Notes under the pieces: model-generated | What the model saw: only the letters and a program-made list of their open reading frames with translations | Databases searched by the model: none | What the model was told of the DNA's origin: nothing | Program-made: the position numbers and the translations under genes | Assembly (NCBI GenBank): GCA_003254885.1 | Contig: QANT01006078.1 | Location: 1 to 64,000 of the forward strand | From: Purshia tridentata | Lineage: Eukaryota; Streptophyta; Magnoliopsida; Rosales; Rosaceae | Length of the DNA stretch: 64,000 nucleotides | Direction: 5' to 3' | Shown: positions 22,900 to 34,953 of the stretch, piece after piece | Layout of the letters: every line of letters begins with the position of its first letter | Numbering within the stretch: position 1 is the stretch's first letter

Positions 22900-25800
22900 T
22901 TACCAATAAACTAACTGACTAATTTGTCCAGTGACTGGTAATGGCATGACTATGTCACTTACTTGACCACTTGAAAGTGATGTTCTTGATATGGAAGGAC
23001 GTGATCCGGAATTTTGACTATGAGCAGTGCTGTTATATCCAGGAGGACCAGGACTAATGTATCCATCACCATTCTTTCCAAAGTCTCTTAATCGGTTAAG
23101 CTCAGGCACTACAACAGTGCCAAGGTCTGGCCTGTCCTTCTTTCTTAGCTCTGTGCACTTTAATGCCAAATTAGCAAATGCTAGAGCCTCTTCAATGGGC
23201 CAGTCTGGGACTGCAGGGTCAAGCATCTCTGCAAATGTTCCTGTCTCAATGGACCTCCTGACATGGTGGAAAAGAGCCATTGCAGGCTTGGCTGTGATAA
23301 TTTGGAGTAGCACTATACCCAAAGAGTATATATCTGACTTTGTTGTTAAAATGCCTGTTTGTTGGTACTCAGGATCTATGTAACAAAATGTCCCTGCAGC
23401 TGCAGTCATGTGATATTGTGTGACCTCATCAGCTATAGATTGTGGGACTAAGCGTGCTAGCCCAACATCACTGATTTTGCTCACATAGTTACGGTCTAAG
23501 AGGATGTTGGCTGGCTTAAGGTCCCGGTGTACAAGGGGTTCCGGCTTTGCTTGGTGAAGGAACAGAAGTGTTGTTGAAATCTCAGCAGCTATGTTGAATC
23601 GTCTCCTCCATGAAATTGGAGGGGTGTTACCTTTTCTAAATAACCGATCTTCTAAGCTGCCATTGTTCATGTATTCATATACTAGGCAGCCATATTCAGG
23701 GCAGGCACCAAGGAGGAGGACCATGTTAGGATATCTAATGGTGCTCAGGACCTCAACCTGCATGTGTTCACACAAGTGATCATTAGAATTATCAGTGCAC
23801 GCAATAAATTGAAATTAATTAAAGGGTAGTCTTTATTCTGCATGGCAAGCAATGTGTTTGCTGCATCATAACAAAAGTTTGTGGAATGCTCCAAATTTGG
23901 GAGAGTTATATTCAATATCACATACCTCCTGTTGGAATTGCTTCCTCCCTTGAGCAGCATCAGGTCTTAAGACCTTGATGGCAACTGCAGTGTGATCGAG
24001 TTTGCCTTTGTACACAGGTCCATATCCACCTTCACCAATTTTATTCAATTTTGCAAAATTTTCAGTGGCTCCTTCAATTTCTTCTATGGTGTACTTTCTA
24101 TATCGGACATCATTATGTGCCAAAGCAGTCAATGCCCGATTCTTCTCTTCTGATTCTTTCCTAGCCTTCATCTCTGCATGTCTTCTTTTCTCAGCTTCCA
24201 TCTCAGCCAGCCTCTGTGCTGCCTCAGCTGCTTCAATGGCAGCTTTGCACTTAGCCTTCTCCATCTCTACAATGGCAAGAGCTTCCTCTTCAGCAAGCCT
24301 GGCTTCCTCAAACTTCCGAGCCTCCTCCAGCTTCCACTGATTTAGCTCTTTAGCCTGGATTTCAAAAGATTCAGCTTCAGTATCCTCTTGACAATCAAAT
24401 GCATCGTCGAAAGAGTTACTCTAAGATTTAAAGGATCATATTTGCTTGACATTACCAGGACTCCAATGTTAATTAAGGGATTATTTTGATTCAGTGGATA
24501 GCAGAATAAAAAGTTTCACCGAAGAAGGCAGCTGTTGACATTAATTTATCACAGTACAAAGATTGGTGGCATAACATTACCTTATTTTTGGCTGAAATTG
24601 CTTCTTTGCACGCTGAGCTGTACATGTCCATGGTTTGTTTTAATTCGAGCTTCAATCTTTTCATTTCGGCTTCAATATCCTGCTGCTATGATCAAGAATT
24701 TTTGTTGGTTAGGCCTTCAATATTCAACATAGTTGTATGATACAAACAAGGTCATTCAGAATATGATACCAATTTATACACACTTACTGCAGAATGTCTG
24801 GCTGACTCCCTGGGAGAACTTGCTGCACTAGAGGCATCAAAGTTTTGGCATGTGATATCAATTGATCCAAATGAACTAAATGCCCCTGAAAAGTCAATTT
24901 CATCAGATGCATTCGAATTGCGGCTACTAAGTGAGGTCCTTGACTCCACATGGTTTGAAAGGTCCAACATATCAAAATCCACTGGAGCACTCTTTGTCCT
25001 CTCGCGCATGGGAGGCAATTTCTCTGGCACTGGAGATCTTGATCCTCCCCTTCGTCCCGGATGTCCTCTGTCTCCACCAAACAACATTACAAAAACCATT
25101 CAGAATTCATACATGTTCTTGATCATCTAATTAATCTTACTTAGAAGCTCCACATTCTTCTTCCAGTTCTCGTTATCCTTAGGGACAAATTTTGAGCAAC
25201 TGCAAGCACTTATTGCCCTCAATGGTTGGATCAAATACAAATGAGTCAATGAATTATCCATTAGATCGAATATCACACATCCAATCCAGTAGTGATTATC
25301 CACTTATGTCCCTCAAAGTTGCTTAAAATTTGTCCCTTAGGAGAGCATTTATGTTCTTCTTCACTAAGATGGGTTAGACAAAAAGCACAAAAGCAGAGTT
25401 CATGTTGCACCTAGCTCTATATTCTGCTTCACTTTGATCAGGTTGAATATAAGGTGGGAGTCCCTGCGGTGGTGGTTGTTTTGGTGGAGTAGCAGTGTTA
25501 ACCACAGGCCTCTTAGCAGTTCGAACTGATATCTTCTTCCCTTTTGAAATCACATATACAGAACAAAATTCTGGTGCAGATTTTACTAAGGTGCTAGGCA
25601 CATCATAAGTACTTTTGAACTTCCTGTCACATCGTACCACAGCATCATATAATTTACTCTCTACTTCATTATACAGATAACACATATATATATAGTTTGA
25701 TTGTCAGTAGGGATAAAGAGAAGGAAATTAAACCGTGCAAGAGCGCTTCTTGTTGATGCACCAACTACAATGTTGTTGATGTAGTGGGTTTTGATGTAAT

Positions 25801-26199
25801 CCAAAATTGCTTTAGAAACATCGTGATCATCAAGGACTACCTCTTGCAATTGAATCTGAAATTCAAAATTAAATAAAACCTAAATCATAAATTCTTAAAT
25901 TTACAACACACCATTTTGATTGAATGTAAAGTAAAAAACAGAACAAGCAGAGAATGCATTACTATACGTACTCCTTTACGAGCGCAGTATCCACGGAAAG
26001 GAAGGAAAATGTGTTGCGAATCATGATCGGATGCTTCGGCGCGAACATGGATTAGGATGATATATCGATTGGCGAGTACAAGATGATCGATCGCCCATCG
26101 CACGGCGGAGCTGCTGTTCTTGTTGTCCTTGTCGATTGCCACCGCGGTGCCATTGATCGCCGGAACGCTGTCGACGTCGGAGGATAAATGCGGGGCCAT
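22900..26199 (-). CDS. USP-domain receptor-like cytoplasmic kinase
   Basis: Seven exons (26199-25972, 25855-25734, 25623-25411, 25067-24788, 24682-24581, 24354-23926, 23757-22900) give 743 residues in frame. Residues about 15-165 are a universal stress protein domain (AIDKDNKNSSSAVRWAIDHL; VVGASTRSALARKF). A Ser-rich linker follows, then a coiled coil rich in E, A, K and R (about 330-440) and a Ser/Thr kinase: G-loop GEGGYGPVYKG, lysine in AIKVL, HRDLKPANILLD, SDVGLARL and GTFCYIDPEYQQTG. The DFG triplet is DVG, usual in this plant group (RLCK-IX, related to U-box kinases such as PUB33/51/52). No U-box follows the kinase: about 55 Ser/Gly/Pro-rich residues end the protein, so it should not be a ubiquitin ligase. 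Intron 3 holds a MITE. Function is probably stress or growth signalling; no closer call is possible. Confidence 0.9.
25182..25336. mobile_element. PIF/Harbinger (Tourist-like) MITE
   Basis: A 155-bp element has terminal inverted repeats GGGACAAATTTTGAGCAACT and, reversed from the right, GGGACAAATTTTAAGCAACT, one mismatch in 20. It is flanked on both sides by TTA (25179-25181 and 25337-25339), the target site of PIF/Harbinger elements. It carries no gene and sits inside an intron of the USP-kinase gene, clear of both splice sites. Confidence 0.88.
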
Positions 26200-27582
26200 A
26201 AGATTAAATTTGCACGTAAAGCGCGCGTAAGGTGGTGGCGACGTAACGCGTTGTTGAACTTATTCGCTAGCAGCTGCCGCTGCAGCAAATGACAACCTCC
26301 ACAACCACCGCCGCCGCTATTTGAAGGGAACGGGAAACGGAAAAAGAAGAGAGGTCCGGCTACTTTCTGTTGCTTTCTTGGTGGAATAATGGAAACGCCA
26401 TGTTTTGCCTAACATGGAAAAACAACGAACATAACGAACTTTCAATTTGTGAATAGGAGACTCTTCATATCCATTTGCCTGATTTAGGTAGTTTGACCTT
26501 TGACTTTGACGTGGCCATGACCAACTCTGGCTAGTCACCATTTGACTAACTCTTTCAGTCTTTTGTAAAGAAATGGGATAACATAACAGAAAACTCATTG
26601 ACCCAAAAAAAAAAAAATCATTAAAATCAGTTTTAAGTTAAAAAAAACTAAAAACTAATAAAAAAAAAACTTTCCACTAGAGTTGTGCTTGTAAAAAATT
26701 TTCTTCACATGATCAGAGGAGATACTTTATATGTTAGGCCTAACAAGTATCAACAATGCTACACTTACTACATTTTTATACTATAATATTATACCATTTT
26801 ATGTGGCAACTATAATATTATACCATTTTATGTGGCAATCTATATAGCATTTATATATTGGACACTAAAAAATAAAAAATAAAAATCTTAAAAATAAAGA
26901 AATACCCTGCCAGTATAATAATGACACATAAAATGATATAAAAATATGGTATAAAAATATAATAAGAATAATATTATTGATGGTATTAAATATGGTATAA
27001 TAGTATGGTATAAAAATATAGTAAATGTAACATTGTTGATAGTTGTTTAATAAAACAACTATTCTTGTTTTTAGATCATCAATATAACCATGGCAAAGTC
27101 ACATATAGGGCTAATGTAAGATTTTCATATGTTTTGCTCAAAATCAGATTACAAGTAAAGAGACACAACAAAGATATAAAATATTGCATTACAATATATA
27201 ATGTCTTAAATTAAATTATAACTTCCTTAAAGAGGGGTTGATGGATTGTATGCTTTAAATTAATTAGCTCACAATGTAGTTATGATAATGTGAGATGTGT
27301 TATTATATATTGAAAAATTATAGCATTGTGCCCATATTTGTAAGAATCTTAAATCTCTCTTCTTATGTTGCCATTTAAATTTTATTTAGATGCTTCAAGT
27401 TTTTGGCCAAAAAAAAATGTAAACCTTACAAACTCATAAAAGAACCGAACGGCGTCGTCCTTTCGGGTTGGTATTCGAGAACCTTTTTTTCACCAATCCA
27501 TGAACCACCGCGGATACTCAGATAAACTCGATTTCCCAGTGGAGTTGAATCTGTGGCAAGGCCTTGGTTTGGTGTGTGAGCC
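26200..27582. other. divergent promoter region between kinase and cyclophilin genes
   Basis: The two flanking genes point away from each other, so this 1.4 kb carries both promoters. A MITE fills 26742-27047. The rest is AT-rich, with no further gene recognised. The cyclophilin leader probably lies in 27420-27582. Confidence 0.5.
26742..27047. mobile_element. MITE with long imperfect inverted repeats
   Basis: The left end (AACAAGTATCAACAATGCTA) and the reversed right end (AACAACTATCAACAATGTTA) match closely, and similarity continues for about 55-60 bases, including a shared run ATTTTTATAC. Inside, a 29-bp unit ending CCATTTTATGTGGCAA is repeated in tandem (about 26780-26838). No coding capacity is present. 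The superfamily is uncertain because a clean target-site duplication could not be fixed; the exact ends may be off by a few bases. Confidence 0.7.
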
Positions 27583-30500
27583 ATGTCGTCGATATATGTG
27601 TTAGAGCCACCGACAAGGGGCAAGGTGGTGCTGCAAACAACGCATGGCCCACTCGACGTGGAGCTCTGGCCCAAAGAGGCGCCGAAGGCCGTCAGGAACT
27701 TCGTGCAGCTCTGCCTCGAAGGCTACTACGACAACACCATCTTCCACCGCATTATCAAAGGCTTTCTCGTTCAGGGCGGCGACCCCACCGGCACCGGCAC
27801 AGGTAATTTCCAAAAAAAGTTAGAATTTCGGTTCATGAATGCGTGTAGTCAATTGGGTTACTTTCAGAATTCAGATTTAGGGTGTTGAATAGCTGGTTCA
27901 TATTTTCAGGTGGTGAAAGTATTTATGGGGGTGTTTTCGGCGATGAGTTTCATTCGCGTCTGAGATTTAAGCATAGGGGTTTAGTTGCTTGTGCAAATGC
28001 CGGTTCGCCCCATTCGAATGGGAGTCAGTTTTTCTTTAACTTGGACCGCTGTGATTGGCTTGACAAGAAGCATACCATCTTCGGAAAGGTGATGAATGAT
28101 GATTACGTCATTGCCAGCACCAGCAGTCGAGCACTACTTGTGAATATCTTGAACTCATTCCTTTGTTTAAATTCTTTTCTTTTTCAGGTGACTGGGGATT
28201 CCATATATAATCTTGTGAGGTTGGGTGATATTGAAACAGACAAGAGTGATCGACCCTTGGACCCACCCCCAAGGGTATTATCAGTTGAGGTAGCTAATCA
28301 TGGTCCTTAAGTAAGCTTTAAGGTTTTCTCTATTTATATAGTTGTTTGATTTAGGAGTTTTCTTCTCAAAATCCCTGCCTTAGGTGTTATGGAATCCCTT
28401 TGATGATATTGTCCCAAGAGCGCCTCTTAGGCCTTCCACCCAATCCACAGATGATATTGACAACAAAGATACAAAGAAGAAGGCTATAAAGTAAGATTCT
28501 TTCCTGCCTAATGCGTATTGTTGATGTGTTGATGTGTTTGTGTGTACCTGTGACTGTGACTGTGAAAGAAATGTGATAATGCCATGATGTATGTTGTTAA
28601 AAATGTCATTACTCTTATTTACACAATGTAGGAAGCTGAACTTGCTTTCCTTTGGAGAAGAAGCTGAAGAAGAGGAGAAAGAATTGGCAGCTATAAAGAC
28701 AAAAATAAAGAGCAGTCACGATGTATTGGATGATCCTCGTCTTCTGAAGGACGATGTTCCACTTAATGAATCGGTAATTATCTGGTATCTTTTGTTATGC
28801 CTTGTTTTTTATAAAACAGTGGAGATTTTGCTAGGTTTTAGTTCCAAGGGTTGTCCTGACCTTATTGAGTGTGATTGTTGCCTGATGTGAAGTTGACATA
28901 AATTTATCATTTATTGCAATTATTTGAAATTTTATTTTTGCATGCGTTCATACTGAGTGGATAATTTTTTTGGCTTTGTGTAATCACATTTAGATATATA
29001 AGCATCAATATTACTATTCCGAATAGGATTAATATTTTCCTGAAAACCTACTTGCATAACACTTTTCATCATTTATATTTGCATGTTCTATCTTTGTCAC
29101 ATCACATAATAAGGAATTAATCGTCAAAGTACTTGTCTTTGGAAAATGTTTTGAATGCAGAACTCTGATACCGAAAAAACAAGGCACTTACAGTTATCTG
29201 TCAGAGAAGCTCTAAGCTCCAAGAAAGAAGAGCCCTCAAAAGAATCAGAATCCAAATTTTATAATACACTTAATCACAGCGATGATGATGATGATAATGA
29301 GGCCAACTTTGATGCCCGTATGCGTCTGCAAATACTCAGGAAACGGAAAGAGTTGGGAGATCACCCACCAAAGCCGAAGTTGCAGAATGGTACCTAATTG
29401 TCCTCAATGTATATCAGTCTGTAAATTCTCTTTTATATATTTCTCCTTACGTGGAATAATTAATGCATGATCAATATGATTGGCACATGCTTTTTATTGC
29501 CTTATAATTTATGCCCATTTTCTTAACCTATCATATGAATATGCAGGGAGCTCCAGCCCAAAGCAGCATGAAATACCTACAGCAAGGTAAAAATATCTGA
29601 AATCTTCTTGACATAGTACCATTTGTTTGTAAGGCTGTCCATCTTCAAAGAGTTCATAGCTTTATTAGTTTCCATTCAATGTTATACTGAAAGAAAATGT
29701 ACCTCAAGGCAAAGTTTTAGGTGTTTGGAATGTTCTTTCTCAGATTTTATAATATTGTCACATTGACTGAAACATCTGAAAATATTTTCATAATAGTTTC
29801 TTCATTTCCTTCTTCACAGGTCCAATGCTGAAAGCATTAATGATGATCAACCAAGGATAGAAAAGTTGTCCTTGAAGAAAAAAGGGATAGGATCAGAGGC
29901 CAGAGCTGAACGCATGGCCAATGCTGATGCAGACTTACAGCTGTTGACTGAAGCTGAACGAGGAAGACAATTACAGAAACAGAAGAAGCGTCGCCATCAA
30001 GGACGAGAAGATGAAGTATGCTATGTGTTATTGGTTCTTTTATGCATTTTTTCAAGATTTACCTATTTATTTTCTGGTCCTCCCTTCAACCATGGCCATG
30101 GGAGTAGGCCAATTGGTCCATTTTTTAATCTATTTAAATATGATAATGTAGTAGATGGAAGTAATGGATGTAACCAGATGGCTACATGAGACAAAGCCCA
30201 TGAATTGTGCTTTCAAAGGACTGGTCAAATTGGGAATTATGCTTGTAAGAAATTTTCAGAGAACAAGGCTGGAAACTTTCCAAGGAAACCAAAGCATAAT
30301 TGAGAGCTTATTAAAATGTTAAAATGACATCTAGAATCTAGACATGTCCCATTGCATCCTCCATTTGCTTGGAGAATATACAAAATTGTATTTACTGTTG
30401 ATTGAACCCTTGCATCTCTAGATGATTAAGAAAAAACAAAGTGGGAAAGGGATGAGGTGAATAAACTCTGTTTTCTGGAATTTGGGACTGCATTTTTTTC

Positions 30501-31194
30501 TAGTGGGACATCATTTACTTTTCATTTTTATAATTATTTACAATAGCATACTTTATTGTGTGTATTATTTGTTCATTTACAACCCGCTTTTTATGGATGC
30601 TGTTAGGTTCTAGCAAAACTTGAGCAGTTTAGGAAGGGCATAACTGAAAAGCCTGCAACCCCAGGTAGTGAATCTGGAGGTGGCAATGATGAAGATTTAT
30701 CTGATTGGAAAGCATTTCGGTTAAAATTTGCTCCCGAGTCTGGGAAGGTAAGCTTCTTCAGTTCATATTTGTTTATTCCATTGCATTTGAATTGATTCTG
30801 TTTCTTTATAAATGGTATTTGAGTGCACTTAATGGTCACTGGATATATGGAGTCAGAAACAATGCATGAAAGTAACAGGAACTAGTTGAATGTAGACTAT
30901 TTCATTGAAATTTGAAGTGGTTATCCATATACGCAAATGCAATGAGATAATTTTGTTAATGAAAATAGACTCCTCTCTAAATATATTATATATTTAACAA
31001 ATATCAATTTCTGCTCTTTTGTGGATTAAATTTTCCTGTAAATCACTATGCAGGATCGCATGTCTCGCACTGAGGACCCAAATGACTATGTTGTGCATGA
31101 CCCTCTTTTGGAGAAGGGAAAAGAGAAGTTTAACCGGATGCAAGCCAAGCAAAAGCGACGAGAGCGAGAGTGGGCTGGCAAATCCCTTACTTGA
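27583..31194 (+). CDS. CYP57: cyclophilin-type peptidyl-prolyl isomerase, CYP57/CWC27 type
   Basis: Ten exons (27583-27802, 27910-28088, 28188-28289, 28384-28490, 28632-28773, 29161-29389, 29547-29586, 29820-30015, 30607-30747, 31054-31194) give 498 residues, close to the size of Arabidopsis CYP57. Residues about 10-170 form the cyclophilin fold with FHRIIKGFLVQGGD, GSQFFFNL and DWLDKKHTIFGKV. The second half is charged and low in complexity, with acidic runs (EEAEEEEKE, DDDDDNE), KKKRR-like basic runs and the conserved end with DPNDYVVHDPL. CWC27 relatives belong to the activated spliceosome. Human CWC27 lacks the active-site Trp and is thought inactive; here Trp (of DWLD) and the Arg of FHR are both kept, so catalysis is possible. 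The start follows MSSIYVLEPPT, standard for this family. It is a nuclear protein by inference. Confidence 0.92.
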
Positions 31195-33411
31195 TATCAT
31201 CTCTGCCATGCGCCAAATTTATGGGTTTGTGAATATTTAAGACTGGATGGATCTATGAAAATTAAATGCCAGTGTCTTTGCTATGTTCATGCCTGCTAAA
31301 AGTTGCACAGTTTGACCAAATTTCAAGAACTAATGAAGCGTGATACACAATTTGTTTGACAACAATTTTCATCCCATATACCTGTACGGGTCATCTGATG
31401 ATCTACCAGAGCATCAAAAGATGTGATTCTGCAGCTGTATTCCTCTGTATTGTTGGTAATGCTCTACCTGCCATCAACCACCATAAGCTTTAATACTTAA
31501 TGGTAGCTTAGACAGTTTTGATTTGTTGTATATACTTCAAAAAGTCTAATGAGGTAGTTCTGGGATAATTAAACCATTTGGTCCATTTCTGCTTAAGACT
31601 ACTTTGTTAAGCTAGGTCAGATACGTTTTAGCCCATCTGTTTGTTTGGACCTACATCTAGACTTTGTTGTTTAAAATGTGTTTTGTATTGGTGGAGATCG
31701 GCCGATCCCACTACCCAAATTGTGATATATCAAACATGTGACCCAGGATTTCATCTTTTATGTCCGGCTTTGGCCGCAAGAATCCCACTATGTCAGTCAT
31801 TTAGACTCGTTCAAGGCCTGTTTAGCAGGACCATGTCAATAATGATAGACTTGCGAGACACGTTGGGCTTTTTCTCGAAACCTTTTTTTTTTTGTTTTGT
31901 TTCATACATCGACGAAAACCTTAAAATGGTTTCATTTCTGACCAATGAAAAGGAGAATTCCAAGCAAATTACTAAAGCCAGGTGGCCCAGGTCTTGTTCT
32001 TTTCATATATTAAATTGTTTTTGGAGAATGCAAGACACTTTTTGAGCCAATCTAATGTTTGCACTGTGGACTGCACACTAGAATCTTGGAAGAGTACAAC
32101 ATTGGAGAAATTCGTAGTCGCTTTTACAGTTTTTTAACGGCCGTTTTTTGCTGACAAAATAATTATGGGTCACTTTTTTATTTTTCTCTGGAAACTCGGA
32201 AATTAGACGATTTTATTATATTATATATCACCGGCAATGAAAATAGATAAGTTTCACATTTTTTCTTTGTCTCCTCATGATCTTTTCTGTGTTGGATGCT
32301 CTGGTTCTGGCTGTGCAAATGGTCAAAAGTGGCGTATAATGTTGAATTTGTTACCTCATGGGGTCCACCGTAGCCAACTGTACGTCTCTGGGTCTACAAT
32401 GTTCTACAAAGGACAGTATTAAATATATATGTAACAAATGCTTTCCCAACAACCTGCTACCAAAATCAAAAATTCAAAATGATTTGAAGAGTTGAAAGTT
32501 TAGGCCCATAATAGTAAATACAAATTCGTTAATTTCGTGCCGTGTTTCTAAGTTTATCTAAACTATTATAAATGACGCCAGCATGATGTGGACCAATTGT
32601 GGGTTCCACAATATCATGCACTGGCCAAATTGAGGCATGCTATTGCAATGGTCCCACATCTCTGAGGGGCCAAACACTTTTGCAAAAATTGCTGAAGATA
32701 TTGTCAAAAAGGTCTGAAATTTCGTCTTCTTATTCTTATAGAAAGTAAGTAAGTCGGTAACATTCCAAACTTCCAAAGTAATCTCCTCCGATAATAATAA
32801 TAATAATCCAAAAAAAAAATCAGGTAATCCCAAGTCACCGTCTGACACCTACCACCGCCACCGGCCAATCTAGCCACATCGCCCAAGCTGCGCGTTCACA
32901 CCTAAACACTTTTACATGGCCTTATTTATTCCATGTTTCACACTTATACCACCAAGTCAACGATTCTTTGGCATGTTATTTTCAGTCCTCACGTTAATTT
33001 CCAAGACATTTACTAATAATTCCACTTATTTTTAACATTTTCAGTTCATTTGATCCAAGTTTAGTATATGAATTTGAGTTTCCCATATTAAAAATATTAT
33101 TTAAGATCCTTAATGATTGCATATTACGGTTAATCTAATCTTTATAGGTGATTGGATATATATATATGCTTATTTTAATGGGAACAGAACAGCTAGTGAC
33201 ATATATACAACAGTAAATTTCTGGCGTCTCCATTTTTCTCAAATTGTCAATCTCTGTGTTCACACTTGGTTTCACACCAATACATATAATTTGTGGAGTT
33301 TCAAAGCCAAACACCTTTCTCTTTTCTCTTTGTTTCAGCTTTCTTCTTTTTTCCTTCATCTTAGTTGTTGTTGCAGTCAAGGACCGGACTCAGCTGCAAT
33401 CTAACCCCTAT
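31195..33411. other. spacer between cyclophilin and HARBI1-like genes
   Basis: The first few hundred bases are the cyclophilin 3' UTR. No other gene was recognised. Short AT microsatellites occur (ATAATAATAATAATAAT at 32795-32812). A leader for the HARBI1-like gene probably starts near 33200, and GTTGTTGTTGCAG at about 33366-33378 could be an intron acceptor. Confidence 0.4.
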
Positions 33412-34953
33412 ATGAAAGTAAAACTACCATCTGGCTCAGACGCAGAAGACCTTTCCTATATCTACGACTTGCTCCAAGCCTCTCTTCTTCAGCGTCAACA
33501 AATGAATAACGATAATAATGGCAATCCCAAGAAACGTCGCAGAAAAACCAACCCAGAAGGTGATGGTGGGTCGCCCGGAAAGCAAGGCAAGAAGAAGGAT
33601 TTGAAGGGCATCATCGCTTCCCTGTCGTTGTTGGAAGAGCAAGAGAAGCAAGACCAGGAAGAGCTCGACAGGGTCTCAAATGACGACGCGTCGTTTATTG
33701 AAGAGAAGCATAAGAAAACAACCAAAGCCATGTTGGATTACTACTCTGATTTTCAGGATTGCTACTCGGAGGTTGAAGAATCGGAGACAATGAAGCGAAA
33801 GAGGTCGAGAAACGTGGCTGCAGCGGCGGCTGTGGCGGTGGCCTCTGATGGGTCGGAGAAGGGTAAACCCGGTAGTGGTGGGTCGGGTCACCACAGGAGG
33901 TTGTGGGTCAAGGACAGGTCCAAAGCTTGGTGGGACGAATGCAACCAACCCGATTTTCCGGAAGAGGAATTCAAGAAGGCGTTTCGGATGGGAAGGGCCA
34001 CGTTTGATATGATTTGTGAGGAGCTGAATTCAGCTATAGCAAAAGAAGACACTACTTTGAGGAATGCTATTCCTGTTAGGCAGAGAGTGGCTGTTTGTTT
34101 GTGGAGGTTAGCCACAGGTGACCCACTTCGCCTTGTGTCCAAAAGATTTGGTTTGGGCATATCCACTTGCCACAAGTTGGTTCTTGAGGTGTGTTCAGCA
34201 ATTAGGAATGTGTTAATGCCCAAGTACTTGCAATGGCCTGAGGACAGTGCGTTGAGGAAGATTAAAGATGACTTTGAGTCCGTTTCAGGAATACCCAATG
34301 TTGTAGGGTCTATGTATACAACTCATATTCCAATTATAGCTCCTAAAATTAGTGTGGCAGCTTATTTTAATAAGAGGCACACAGAGAGGAACCAGAAGAC
34401 CTCATATTCAATCACTGTGCAAGGTGTAGTGGACACAAAGGGGGTGTTCACTGATGTCTGTATTGGTTGGCCTGGTTCAATGCCTGATGATCAGGTTTTG
34501 GAGAAGTCTGCTTTGTATCAGAGGGCTGGGAATGGGCTCTTGAAGGGTGTTTGGATTGTTGGGGGTTCAGGGTACCCTCTAATGGATTGGGTTTTGGTGC
34601 CCTACACTCAGCAGCATCTTACTTGGACCCAACATGCTTTCAATGAGAAGATTGGGGAGATTCAAAGTGCTGCCAAAGATGCATTTGCAAGACTCAAGGG
34701 TAGGTGGTATTGCTTGCAGAAGAGAACTGAGGTGAAACTCCAAGACTTGCCCGTGGTTCTTGGGGCATGTTGTGTGTTGCACAACATATGTGAAATGAGG
34801 AATGAAGAAATGGATCCAGAGCTGAGCTTTGAGCTTGTTGATGATGAGATGGTCCCAGAGGTTGCTTTGAGATCACAAAGCTCAATGAAGTCTAGGGATG
34901 CCATTGCTCATAATCTTCTGCACCATGGCCTTGCAGGCACTGCTTTTCTTTAG
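33412..34953 (+). CDS. domesticated HARBI1/ALP1-type DDE transposase-derived protein
   Basis: A single exon encodes 513 residues from the ATG at 33412. An in-frame ATG at 33244 was rejected because the added 56 residues are a hydrophobic run with no family match and include a likely splice acceptor. A disordered charged N-terminus (KKRRRKTN) is followed by KDRSKAWWDECNQPDFPEEEF, a helix-turn-helix region (RQRVAVCLWRLATGDPLRLVSKRFGL) and the DDE_Tnp_4 fold. The first catalytic Asp is replaced (GSMYTTHIPI where transposases have a DGTH-like motif), the second position is kept (PGSMPDDQVL) and the third, Glu, is Lys (AAKDAFARLKGRW). The protein should not cut DNA. Arabidopsis At5g12010/At4g29780-type proteins share these changes and were domesticated from PIF/Harbinger elements; relatives such as ALP1 act in chromatin complexes. 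No terminal repeats flank it. Confidence 0.85.
   Translation: MKVKLPSGSDAEDLSYIYDLLQASLLQRQQMNNDNNGNPKKRRRKTNPEGDGGSPGKQGKKKDLKGIIASLSLLEEQEKQDQEELDRVSNDDASFIEEKHKKTTKAMLDYYSDFQDCYSEVEESETMKRKRSRNVAAAAAVAVASDGSEKGKPGSGGSGHHRRLWVKDRSKAWWDECNQPDFPEEEFKKAFRMGRATFDMICEELNSAIAKEDTTLRNAIPVRQRVAVCLWRLATGDPLRLVSKRFGLGISTCHKLVLEVCSAIRNVLMPKYLQWPEDSALRKIKDDFESVSGIPNVVGSMYTTHIPIIAPKISVAAYFNKRHTERNQKTSYSITVQGVVDTKGVFTDVCIGWPGSMPDDQVLEKSALYQRAGNGLLKGVWIVGGSGYPLMDWVLVPYTQQHLTWTQHAFNEKIGEIQSAAKDAFARLKGRWYCLQKRTEVKLQDLPVVLGACCVLHNICEMRNEEMDPELSFELVDDEMVPEVALRSQSSMKSRDAIAHNLLHHGLAGTAFL

Noticed and set aside
33244-33411. Upstream in-frame start of the HARBI1-like gene
   Set aside because: The extra 56 residues are hydrophobic leader-like DNA with a probable splice acceptor; family starts lie nearer the charged N-terminus.
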